Below are positions 1-10,170 of a stretch of DNA of 64,000 bases, one piece after another. A program made the translations under genes and the position numbers. This DNA comes from Phlebotomus papatasi (Eukaryota; Arthropoda; Insecta; Diptera; Psychodidae). Position 1 is the first letter of the stretch. Every line of letters starts with the position of its first letter. The stretch is taken from contig NC_077222.1 of NCBI RefSeq assembly GCF_024763615.1, forward strand, positions 60,078,001 through 60,142,000, written 5' to 3'. The notes under the pieces were generated by a model. The model was not told where the DNA came from, did no database searches, and worked only from the letters and a program-made list of their open reading frames with translations.

Positions 1-79
1 CATCAGCAAATTTTGCAGTGGAACCCAATTTTCAGATATGGCATTATAGTCTTTCATATTTCAACATAAGGCACCATAT

Positions 80-222
80 TCGTCGGTTGTAACAGCAACT
101 CGGATATGCGCACATCCATTGTGTTGGCATCTACTGCAAAAGACTACACATCGATGAGATATTCACGACAAATGCAGACATAAATGTAATGCAGATAGCC
201 TAGTTGCTGATACAACCAACGA
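80..222. mobile_element. Short TIR element, family M1, copy 1
   Basis: Two 21-base ends (80-100 and 202-222) are inverted copies matching at 19 of 21 positions, with core words GGTTGTAACAGCAACT and AGTTGCTGATACAACC. About 100 bp of non-coding sequence lies between. A second copy with the same ends and a similar length is at 31468-31609. The class is not settled: the flanks suggest at most a short AT-rich target duplication (ATAT). Confidence 0.75.
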
Positions 223-1502
223 TATATGTAAGATTGTTCCCTCATCTCTTGTTAAATAAAATCAAACATTGTAAGAAGAACTGGGTTTGGATTCAGCACA
301 GAAGACGAGTGAAGAAGTCAAAAAAAAAATAAAGGGAGAAAAAAAAGATAACTTCCATATTCCCTAAAATACATATACAACTTTTGGATGGAGGGTGGTT
401 TAAGATATTAGGATTGGAAAGTATATAGAAAAGTCGAGTGGCGCAGAATAGAGAGAAATGTTGAGTAGAAAGGAAAATTCAAACAATAAAGTGAGCATCC
501 AGCTATCAATCACTTCCTGGTACATTTTTGTGGAGAAAAGGTCTGAAAAGCGAATCCACAAGGATTCAAAACAAGAATCTCTCGAGGGGTTTTCCTTCCA
601 CACAAAAATGAGTTCAACCCTGAGAGAACGGTGACCCTATATATTTGAACAGAATCTACCACAAGGGTATGGACAAGACGTTTGTCGTAAAAAGAAATTC
701 ATATTCTCTGCTTTTGACAGAATTTATAGTCATAATGCTCAACTAAAATTGATCAATTGTTCTAATATTAAATTGAAGATACTGATTCTCTTGAACTTTC
801 AACTCATAGTCCTTTAAGTGCATTAACACAGTATTTTAAGAGATTTCTAAATTCTGTTATAGGAATTTAGATAAAGAAATTATATATCTAAAGGGAACTG
901 GGTTTTCACATAATATAATTTAGATAGATAGAACAATTTATTGTGGATATAAATTGAATTATGGTAAAGCCCAACTTATTTAAAAATATGTGGAAAAAAT
1001 CATATATCGATATAGCCACACAACTTAAACTAGCCTCCCAACCCACCTCTTCCTATATAAACTAGAGATAACTTCGTGGACAATTTATTATAACAGTCCG
1101 CTTCATGAATATCAATATATTGAATTTATACAATTTCTTTATTATCACAAATCCAAAACTTCTATACATCAATATTCTTCAGAGAAGTTACTCAAAGGAA
1201 AAAAGTATTAAAGAAACTTTTCAAGTTAAAATTGTTAAAAGTCTTTTAAATTTTTCTATTGAACAGGAGAAGTTATAAAATAACTAACGAAGAAGAGAGA
1301 TAAAAGACTAGATTAAATTATGAATAAAATTGAATTGAAAATCATTAATGCATCCTTTGTCGAATGTTCGAACTCGTGAATTAAATGCTTTAATCCTAAA
1401 GTATTTTTGCATTATTTGTTCAGATAACTAAAGTTTTTCGTACTTCACTCGAAATTCTCAACGAAAAGTACCTAATACAATATCATTTGAATTAAAAAAA
1501 AA
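223..1502. other. AT-rich stretch, nothing recognised
   Basis: There are poly-A runs near 320-350 and scattered short open frames below 70 codons. I see no convincing coding sequence, RNA gene or paired repeat. Confidence 0.6.
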
Positions 1503-2280
1503 GATTTCAAAACGTTCCAGCTTTGTGGAACGCTAGAACTCATGAGATAGAGCTCTCCATGAATTATTTTTTCGCATGGTCTTTTAGTGCATACTGGTTT
1601 ACTAAATCATAAAAGCACATTAAAATCGAAAATAGGTTAAGAAATGATTATTCTATAATATTCTGGCAAGACTTACAAGCAAACGAACATACGGACATAC
1701 AAAAATGTAAATACGAAAAAGATAACTAATTTACGGATATTTAACTGATTTATTACTGATTTCAAGACTTTCTCAAAAAGATCAAATTTAACCAAAACAG
1801 TTGAAAAGTAAGCCCGCTAAATTGGTTAAACTCTAGACTTCAAAAATTCAAAAAGGCGATATTTTTAGCTCTTACATTGAGAGAAATCCGAAAAAGTTAA
1901 AATAACATTCCGGAAATGTTAATTTTACCCTGCAGTATTGATCCTAAATCGGTGTAAATATTACTCTTTTTAGGTGTATTAGGGGTTAAACTTACCCTTT
2001 CTCATGTTAATTTTACCCTTAAAAAGGTGTACAATTACCATTAAAAAATGTTGATATATTTTTACACCTAAAAAGTGTTAAAGTTATGAGGGAAAAAAGT
2101 TAATCTCACCCTCTTTTTTTCTCAGTGTAGGTATGTTTGGACGAAATTTTCACCTCACGACCTCCAAAACATATCTTAAGATACAAGAAATCGTTTTTGA
2201 AATAAACCAAAAAATTATGGTTTTGGAGGGGTGGTGGGAAGAAGAAAAAGAAACGTCTGGAGATATTGCTTTTTTATTGG
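1503..2280 (-). repeat. R1 interspersed repeat, interrupted copy
   Basis: This is a diverged minus-oriented copy of the ~1 kb R1 family. It begins with the family end AACGTTCCAG, then the GAACTCATGAG segment. It continues after the MITE at 1876-2127 with a segment (TGGACGAAATTTTCACC, then CTCCAAAACATATC) that matches 24155-24195 and, in reverse, 58845-58880. The block near 2215-2250 (GGTTTTGGAGGGGTGG) matches the reverse complement of 58797-58830. No coding capacity is visible. Confidence 0.65.
1876..2127. mobile_element. CACTGAGA-tipped MITE, copy 1
   Basis: The element is flanked by TA. Its left tip reads CATTGAGAGAAATCC and its right tip is the inverse of CACTGAGAAAAAAAG. Its ~250 bp are close to 40125-40387 throughout, sharing for example GGTGTATTAGGGGTTAAA and TACACCTAAAAAGTGTTAAA. 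It lies inside an R1 copy, so it arrived after R1. Confidence 0.85.
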
Positions 2281-4380
2281 AGGTCACCATAAACCGGATG
2301 TTGATATCTTTTACTGTTTAATCTCCAGGATAGTGCCAATTTGAAAAAAATCGATTATATAAATGATCATTTGAGTTCGAAAAGTAAAATAAAAGCGAAT
2401 TAATACAATCTATGTTGAAATACTAGCAACAAATTGGTTATAAATTCTAAAGACTACTTTTATACTTATCTACACTTAAGTTTAGCATTTACATACAAGT
2501 CACAACATTCTCTTAATTTCACTTCTAATAACAATAGAAAAGCATTTCTTGCAATAAATTTACCCGCTACATATACATTTGCGAAATAAATTACAATAAA
2601 TATCACAATTTCCGCGAAAGTAGCAAGTCGTTGTCTCAAACTTTTCCATTCAAACAGAACTTTCTCATACTTGCTCATTTCCGTGGAAGAAAGTTTTGTT
2701 CAGGCAAGACGGATTGAAAAAATTTCCACGAGATTTGGCAATTTGCATCTCATCCAAGGAATGAGAGTTTTGGACGGGATCGCGATAAAATACCACCACA
2801 CTCCTTCAGAATTTTTCAATTTAAGTACCTTGTATACTTATATCAATATACATATATTTACTTAAGTCCATTTGGGGATGAATTTCGAGAGCGCTATACT
2901 AAAAGTTCACGTCATCATTTCCTTTCGTTTACCTAAATAGAAAACCTTGTTAACAAGAAATTATATACTTCAATCTATCCATGAAACATATTGAAGGAAT
3001 ATTAAGTTAACAACTTAAAACTTTGCTGGGAATTCCCAGAGTTTGGACTCTAATCCACCTCTTTGCCAATCATTGCAGAATACTTCATTCAGTAATTAAT
3101 TATTGCTCTTCATCCAAAGAAAACTAAATATTTTAAGATGTAGATTGGGAAAGAATTGAAATTTTGGCCCTATTGATCGACTTATCTACAGATTTTCATT
3201 TGAATAGAAATTTTAAGAGCTTTATGCTCAACATGCCTCAATTCACCTACAAATTATTATAGATCGCCGAGTCACACGAAAACGCTTCTAGGCAGACATT
3301 CTGCGTGGAAATTTGCGAAAACAAACGACCCAGAGCTGAGACCATTTGTCAATGTCACTCCGACTACCTGAAGGCGAAGAAAAAGGTAAGATTGACGATT
3401 CAAGGGGTTGGCGAGAAGATTCAGGGACAATATCTCGGGGAGCAGGCAGTCTTTAGTACAAGGTTTTTCCCAATATGACGGTTTCTCTTTCGTCACCCTG
3501 AGGATTATTATTTGATTATCAATTTAGGCTCCAAATCAAACCTCCTTCCAACATTCCTTTTGCTTTGCTTCACAATAAAAGAAATTTTTGGATTTAACGA
3601 AAACTCTTCACAATCCCAGCTTCTGTAGTTCGAGGTGAAATACGACCGAGTTCGATCGGGCCTTAAATTTAGTATATAAACACGTTTAGATATCACAAAA
3701 AATGATAACCATTCACTAAATCTATTTTCGTGGTTGTCTTACTAGTCCGTCAGTTTTTTTTTGTAGCGCAAACGCTTCTGGAGAAAAAACAGTAAGAGAT
3801 ATTGGCAATAAGCGGTATGCAACAAAGGTAAATCATCATTTGCTGTAACTTTCTTTTGACATTTTTTCAGAAGACAAATGAATGCAATACTTTTGAATCA
3901 AAATAATAAAGATGGTACTAATAAACTGTAAGTTAACTTTAGAAAATATTTATAAAATTATTTAAAAGGCCAGATATTACGGTATATGTCAGAAGTGTCA
4001 GAAGAAAGCACAATAAGATTTTATCGTAACTGGAAGTTACGAAAATTTGTCTAAATGAAAAATATAAATTTGAAACATTTTAGTGATTGATAATAAGCAC
4101 CTTTGTTTGACCAAATTATACAATTAAACTATTATTTCTATCCTCAAAATATTTTATTAAGTTTTATTGAATAAATTTTGTGTGTCACGTAGCTTGTTTT
4201 GTTTCAATTTAATGAGAGATAGACAGAGGTATGTACACATTTCTTTTTCTCTTGATATGCTATAACTTATCAGAACATCACAACTTAATACAGCCACCGC
4301 TAAACGAGCTAAAATAAAAACGAAAATGACTTTTGAAAATTCCAGAATATCACAATAGAATATGCATTTTGACGATAGTA
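2281..4380. other. AT-rich stretch, nothing recognised
   Basis: Only short open frames (up to 92 codons) occur, none with a recognisable domain. A small inverted repeat (CGTAACTGGAAGTTACG) lies near 4024-4040. No paired TIRs or tRNA-like sequence were found. Confidence 0.5.
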
Positions 4381-4597
4381 GGGGAAAGTGGTCTGCCTTT
4401 GAATGCGTCAGCCTTTGAACATTTATTTTTTTCATTAATTTCCCAAAGCAAAAATTCTATTTTTTAATCGAAGTTAATAGAAAATAGTTAGTTGTATTGA
4501 CTATAGTTTAGAAGAGAATAGGGTTTTAGCTTTGGAAAATAAAAGAAAAATTGAAGTATTCAAAGGCTGCCGCATTCAGAGGCAGGTCACTTTCCCC
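4381..4597. mobile_element. G-tip MITE (word GCCTTTGAA)
   Basis: TA flanks both sides (4379-4380, 4598-4599). The ends are inverted copies over about 39 bases with about 5 mismatches, tip GGGGAAAGTG. The word GCCTTTGAA starts at bases 15 and 31 of the left arm, a 16-base period. The right arm has GCCTCTGAA and GCCTTTGAA with the same period. There is no coding capacity. Confidence 0.9.
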
Positions 4598-4723
4598 TAT
4601 AGCTTAGACGGCTTTTACCGCGACCATTCCAATGATTCACAGTTATATATTAAAAAGGTACTCTGATCCGAACAATAAACGATCACTTCTTTTTAATGGA
4701 TTTTTATAATGGATTTTGAAATT

Positions 4724-5160
4724 TTTACTGCTTGAACTCCACAGATAGAGCAATATAATCTCTCGATTTTGAGTTATATATATTTTTCGACTCCTTATCC
4801 TTACCCCCATAGGGTCCTTTTTTGGCAGAATTTTGGAAATCTGAAGTTTAGTTTCCAATTTCTTGTCGTCACGCTACTGTTTGTCCGTCTTAGCGTCTGC
4901 GAGTTCGGCTGCTACCACACGCTTATATAGTACAAAAGATTAGAGATAGAGATCTGGAGCTTTCAATAATAAATAATTTTTATTCGAAATTCAATTATAT
5001 TACTCCTAAGCTATTAAGAGTGATCTTTTTTAGTGATTCAATCGGTTCAATAAATCGGTTTGTGATTTTTTAAGCGGTAAATGATACGAAAGTACTTTTG
5101 AGGGATACCATTTAAGTCACGAGTTCGAGCACTTCGCAAATCTGGTACTCCTTCCAATCA
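4724..5160 (+). repeat. R1 interspersed repeat, internally deleted copy
   Basis: It starts TTTACTGCTTGAACTCCAC and ends with the GTCACGAGTTCGAGCACTTCG segment, matching both ends of the full copy at 58188-59180. Shared interior blocks include CTGTTTGTCCGTCT, GATTAGAGATAGAGA and ACTCCTAAGCTATTA. About half of the family interior is missing after the TTAGAGAT block. Confidence 0.7.
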
Positions 5161-6800
5161 ATCCCTTTTTAAAATTATGTAATTTTACTAAAGGACTATT
5201 ATACCTTTTTTAAGATAGATTTGAGGGTTCATTAAAGGATGAAACCGAAAATAGTTTTTTTTACCTCATTTACTTTAAAATCTGGAAAATCATTGTTGAA
5301 AGCCCACAAAAAATCTCTTTCTCACACAAATTCGAGCAAATGTACTTACTTTCAACCCAAAACCACCTTTCTCGCGATTTTACTTTCAAAATTGACTCCT
5401 CGGTCTTTAGAAAATCAGGTGACGAAGCTGTTATACTATAGGGCTTCCATTTCTTCATCTTCCCCACAGACTCCCTCCATAAGCATCAGTTGTTAGGCGA
5501 AAAATCATGTTCCATTAATTTGCGTCTGGCTGAGCTACAAGAAGCTAATGCATGTTTACATTAGCAGTCTGGAGGTTTGATATTGAAGGCGAGAGTCCCT
5601 TTTGGAAGTGGTTGGGGCTTGTTGTGTCGTGCAAAGTGGCTACATGAGAAAATAATTGGGAAATTCGTGGTTAAAGACAAATTTGAACTTATTGTGCAGC
5701 AGATGTTTAGCTTGATGCTTAAATTTAGACAATTTGCTACATTTCTGAAAGAAGACATTTTTACTGTATCGGGCAACTGGATCTTATTGCCAAGTACATC
5801 AAAAGGATCATTTTTCCCTTGATAAACACTAAAATAGACAAGTTACAAAATTTTCATTTTAAATAAATTTTTGAATTTATCGATTTATCGAAGAAAAAAG
5901 ACACAGAAGCCAATTGAAACTCTTTGTGTAGGGAATTTTATGCCGATATTTTTCTATAGGTTAAATGCATTTCTATATTCCATTGAACACGCTATTTATA
6001 TCAAAGCATTAAGTCATTTTGAAAAAGTTTATGGTGATGACTTTTTCTAAAAATGACCCTAAAACTGAGATACACAGCTCTCTCAACAGGTGTGCTTTAA
6101 AAATTTATTAGTCTTGCGAATGCTCAGTGAAATGTAGTTCCTGACTTAATGTAAATTTAATGACAGTGGCCGGAATCAGAGACGCAAATACGAAGGAGTC
6201 CTGATGGGTAACTAAAGAAAAATGGGAGTCTCTACCTCCCACTGGTGAAGCAGATGTAGAAAAAAATGAGCACTTCTCCGTACGTTAATGAGTGCATCCC
6301 GGTTGCACTTTTAATGGAAAAAGTTGTGGAATAATTTTTAATTAACACACAATATATGATACGGCTGCATCTGCCCATCCTTATGACGCAAATGGGTAGC
6401 TGAAGAAGCTGCATTCAATTTAGAATTAAACATCTTTTGAGCAGGGGAAATCATTGAGTTTTGAGAATTTTCGTCTATACCATACAGCTTCGTCATTCTC
6501 ATCCAATCTGCTCGTGGTTCTCCACATGTTCTCTCAATGGACACTTTCGATTGACAGGATCTGGGAGGGGTTTTTGGGTGCAACCACCAATTGATTCTCA
6601 TCGATTTGCCATAAGTGTAATCTTCCTGGAAGTCAGACTGCTTTGGACCACTTTTGCCACACGCTGACTTTCACATGCATTCAATCAATTAGTTCGTAAT
6701 GGAAAGGATGGGAAGGTTAAATCTCTTACGCTATTGATGGAATTTCAACAATGTTCTGCAAAATGTCCACGCAATGTGATGAAAAAGAATTGTATTGTGT
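5161..6800. other. Unannotated stretch
   Basis: There are several short overlapping open frames on both strands (up to 87 codons near 6338-6601). None has a recognisable domain, splice context or codon pattern that favours one strand. No repeats were recognised. Confidence 0.45.
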
Positions 6801-7252
6801 ATTTTACTGCTCGTACTCCACAGAGAGAGCATTCGCGGAAGGCTTTCAGGCTCCACACACACACTGCCTTGGATCACTTTATATTTTTCCCATATTCATT
6901 TAATGAATATTACCAATTCTTTTTTTTAGGAAATATGTGCCTTAAGACTGACTATTAAGATATTATTGCCATAAGTCAGATTGACTGGGAAAAATATAAT
7001 GTATTTGAAGTCAGACTGTGTGCGAGACTTGAAAAATTTCCCCTTTATAATCCATCGATTTTTCCACCCTCTAAATTTTCCACTTTCTACCCCTTGCGAA
7101 ACACTTTTCTCAAAACATCTTCGCGTGTCAGATCACTTCTGAGAAATAATAACTGTTTGTCCGTCTGTCTATATGTCGTTAGATCTAGAGGTAAAACGAT
7201 TAGAGATATACTTTGAACATTTGGGGGACCCTTCCATAAGACTCAAAGACCG

Positions 7253-7390
7253 TTAGGGCCTTGACAGACTTGGGGATTAGCCGAGAGACGGATTACCGTA
7301 ATTATATTCCAAATAATTGTTAAACCACATTTCTATCATTTTCCACTAAGCCGTCTCTGGGCTTAAGTCCTAAGTGTGTCAAGGGCCTTA
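7253..7390. mobile_element. Palindromic MITE, TTAGGGCC ends
   Basis: The left end TTAGGGCCTTGACAGACTT and the inverse of the right end (TTAAGGCCCTTGACACACTT) pair over about 40 bases, both finishing in AGAGACGG. The GGCC end and terminal TTA resemble PIF/Harbinger MITEs, but this class call is tentative. It lies within an R1 copy. Confidence 0.7.
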
Positions 7391-7678
7391 ATATGTCAAT
7401 GATTTCCTTCTTATCTACCCTTTCCCCTCCAAAAACATGTTTTGGGGATTGCTCGAAAACTTGTCGTGTGGTTTTTTTTTTCTTATTTTAGGATAAAGCG
7501 TGTCCACGATAAGATTGTACCAAATGATTTGATATTTTTATGACAGATGTCACTAGCTCCGCATTTCCGTTGTATGTAAACATTGTAACACGTTTTTTTA
7601 CCTCTCTTTTGGTGAAACTTTCATCAAATTCTGTTCATTTTTTACTGAGATACAAAATAATAATAAAAAGAGACGTAC

Positions 7679-8883
7679 GTGTGTACGTGTACGTGTGTAT
7701 CTAAAAAATCTGGAATCAATTACGCGGACCTTGGAAAACTCACAAATACCTCACGCCAGACCGTCCGGAGGGTGATTCTTCGATTCCTCGACAGTAAAAC
7801 TATTACCCAGAAATCTGAATGTGGAAAAGAATCGGGGTATTGGAAATCGATATTTGGAGAAAAAGGTGATCATGCACTACAAGAACAATCCTTCGACTTC
7901 CGGAGTAGGTTGGAACCAACGCTAAGACGGCGATGGCCGCACGGGGGGTGGGTCAAAAAAGAAATAGAGAGATGATAATAAATAAATAATAAACATCTGT
8001 GAGGGATATGGTTAAAAAACTTAAATGTTCTCCCAGTCTTATGCACAAAATCAAACAGAGGAATGGACTGAAGACTTTTAAGGCCCAACAGTCCCTCATC
8101 GCACGGATGCACAAAGTCAGTCAGCTAAACCACGAGCTCGAAGGCTGCACGATAAGATGATGCCTGGCTTTAGCTTTAATGGGTGCATCTTGATGGATGA
8201 TGAAACATACGTAAAAGGAGACTTCAAACAATCATCAAGGATCAACGAAGCGAAAACGAAGTACATGGTAACTAGTAAATCAGCACTAATGGTCCGGCAG
8301 AATGTCACTATTGACCAATGGAATTTTGAGGTTGTAAGGAACTTCAGGTACCTCGGGTCGGTATTGACAACGGACAATGACGTCAGGGTAGAGGTTAATG
8401 AGAGGCTCGCGGCGGGAAGCAGATACTTCTATGCTCTATCATCAATCTTGGTGCGTCAGAGTGGAGGTCAGAGCAAGGCTTTCTTTATGCAGGGCAACAT
8501 GAACTGGTCAATTTACATCACGGAGTGCCTCCAAAAACGCCTGTTTCTTCCTTACAGATGCCATGACATACCCCCAATCTTCTGGCCAGATTTGGCGTTG
8601 TGCCATTACTCAAAAGCAACCAAAGAATGGTACGAGGAGAACGACGTTCGTTATGCACCCAAGGAGGTGAATCCGCCAAACACTACAAATCTCCGTGCAG
8701 TTGAAACATATTGGGCTATTATCAAATACGATCTGAAGAAGAAGGTTAAACGCGTCAAGAACATCGAGACTTCAAGAAAAATGGAATGAAACAACCAAGA
8801 ACCGCGGTGATGATCTTGTACAGAACTTGACGGGAGGGCTCAAGAAGACGATTCGAGATCTTGCCAATCAAATACTTGAATAA
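7679..8883 (+). pseudogene. DD37E transposase pseudogene with internal RTE segment
   Basis: The N-terminal part (7679-7975) has a helix-turn-helix region with NYADLGKLTNTSRQTVRRVI. No ATG precedes it in frame, and the frame is lost after about 7860. Remnants continue in shifted frames to about 8110. The catalytic part reopens at 8157 with MDDETYVKGDF, which carries the first D. It then passes without a stop through a foreign RTE-like segment (about 8232-8460) and returns to transposase with SKAFFMQGNMNW. The second D is in FWPDLALCHYS and the E in RAVETYWAI, with 37 residues between them. A further frameshift near 8770 displaces the final ~35 residues, which end in LANQILE before TAA at 8881-8883. 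The part of the catalytic domain between the first D and SKAFF is missing, replaced by the RTE segment. The protein cannot be functional as it stands. Confidence 0.85.
8232..8460 (+). mobile_element. RTE-type reverse transcriptase fragment inside transposase
   Basis: In frame with the transposase, this segment encodes NEAKTKYM, then NFEVVRNFRYLGSVLTTDND and ERLAAGSRYFYAL. These are the patterns of the C-terminal reverse-transcriptase region of RTE-like non-LTR retrotransposons. It has no poly-A tail, no target duplication and no other RTE domains. It takes the place of roughly 60-70 expected transposase residues rather than interrupting them, so it looks like replacement or template switching, not ordinary retrotransposition. 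Confidence 0.75.
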
Positions 8884-9177
8884 AAAAACTAATATTATTT
8901 AATAAATCTACAATGAATTAAAGTTTCAAAAAATATTTTTCTTTTTTTATACTATGTAGACTTCATTTTTAAAACATTATTCTTGGGTGCAATCTTAACG
9001 TGCACACGCTTTATGTATTACAGATTACTCAAACCGTTTTGGAATTTGTAATAATATGACTGAATCAGTTTCATTTGGTTCCTAGCGGTAACGTACCGGT
9101 TACGTATCCCTAAATAATTTGGGGAACTGAGTGATTCAATCAGGCGGTTAAAATCTATTGTGAAGTGGTAAATGATA

Positions 9178-10089
9178 GTGGAGTAACCACTTATCGCCAC
9201 TTTTAGGAAAAAGTGAAATTAATTGTATTATAACTTTTGATCCCTTATTATCAGATAACTCAAATTTGACACAAAGCTACTTAGATATATTAGCTCTAGA
9301 TTCTTCAAAACAATTGTCCTACAATTTAACGTGGGAGTACATAAAAAACTGATTTTTATTAACAATGCAAAAATAATCACTTTGTCGTCACTTTTTACCA
9401 CTTTTCGCCAGTTCTGTAACCACTTCTCGCCACCCACTTGGAAAAGTTCAAACTCGATTATTTTGAGCAATATTATTCAAAAAATACATTCAGCATTTCT
9501 TTTTCCTCATGATCACCTTATTATATTACTCACATTAAATGATTTTTCTTCACTTTTATTTGAGAAATAAAATTATTAGACTATTGCAGAAAGTAAACAA
9601 AGTAGATTTGACAACTGAGAATCTATGAAGTGAAGTTAGCGTCGCCTATTGAAAAGCTATGGCGATAGGTGGTGAATCAATTTTAGAATATTACCACTTT
9701 CCGCCATGCCTGATTTTTACATAAAAATAATATAAAATGAAATATTAACTAACTAAATACAAATTTTATGTATTCGTCGAATGTAATTAAATGTTCAATA
9801 GACAAATTAGTGATTCAAAATCGGAAATTTTGTTCGATGAAAGTTTCATGACACTTACTATATTTGGTAAGAAATATTGGATTCTATGCACTTGCTTTAA
9901 ATATTCCTCTAAAAAATACTCAAATATTTAAATTCAAAACAAAAAATGAGTGTTTTTCGACTCTATGCGTAGCAGCAATTAAAGTACAAGTAACTTTGTG
10001 GCTCATTTATTTCATAAATCGTGAAAAATAGCGATTTCAATATAAGTGGCGAGAAGTGGGGGCACTGGCGAGAAGTGGTGATTCCACCC
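9178..10089. mobile_element. TIR element with iterated CACTTCTCGCC words
   Basis: TA flanks both ends. The left tip (GTGGAGTAACCACTTATCGCC) pairs with the inverse of the right (GGGTGGAATCACCACTTCTCG). The right arm carries CCACTTCTCGCCA twice, 19 bases apart. More copies of the word lie inside, near 9395-9432 (twice) and near 9691. No transposase frame is seen. The element interrupts R1 at GTAAATGA. Confidence 0.8.
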
Positions 10090-10170
10090 TATAAATGTTG
10101 CATAAGTACTTTTAAAATACGACATTGAAGTCACATACATTTCGCCAAGCATGGAACGCTTTGCTATTCC

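Larger units (their letters stand above)
7496..9011 (+). mobile_element. DD37E Tc1/mariner-type transposon, inactive
   Basis: TA target duplications lie at 7494-7495 and 9012-9013. The ends pair as inverted repeats: the left starts AAGCGTGTCCACGATAAGAT and the inverse of the right starts AAGCGTGTGCACGTTAAGAT. The 1516-bp interior encodes a broken transposase (7679-8883). The second catalytic D and the E are separated by 37 residues by direct count, which is the DD37E signature known from mosquito ITm elements. The element inserted into an R1 repeat. Confidence 0.9.
6801..10170 (+). repeat. R1 interspersed repeat carrying three insertions
   Basis: The family head (TTTTACTGCTCGTACTCCAC) is at 6803-6822. 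Family blocks follow at 7085-7200 (CTGTTTGTCCGTCTGTC, GATTAGAGAT), 7410-7470 (CCCTCCAAAAACATG), 9100-9175 (AGTGATTCAATCAGGCGGTT, GTGGTAAATGAT) and 10095-10165 (AAGTACTTTTAAAATACGAC). The gaps between blocks are filled by a palindromic MITE (7253-7390), a DD37E transposon (7496-9011) and a TIR element (9178-10089). The segment 6831-7084 is not matched to the family. Confidence 0.6.

Noticed and set aside
6338..6601. 87-codon minus frame
   Set aside because: It looks somewhat protein-like, but the overlapping plus frame is also open and no homologous family was recognised.
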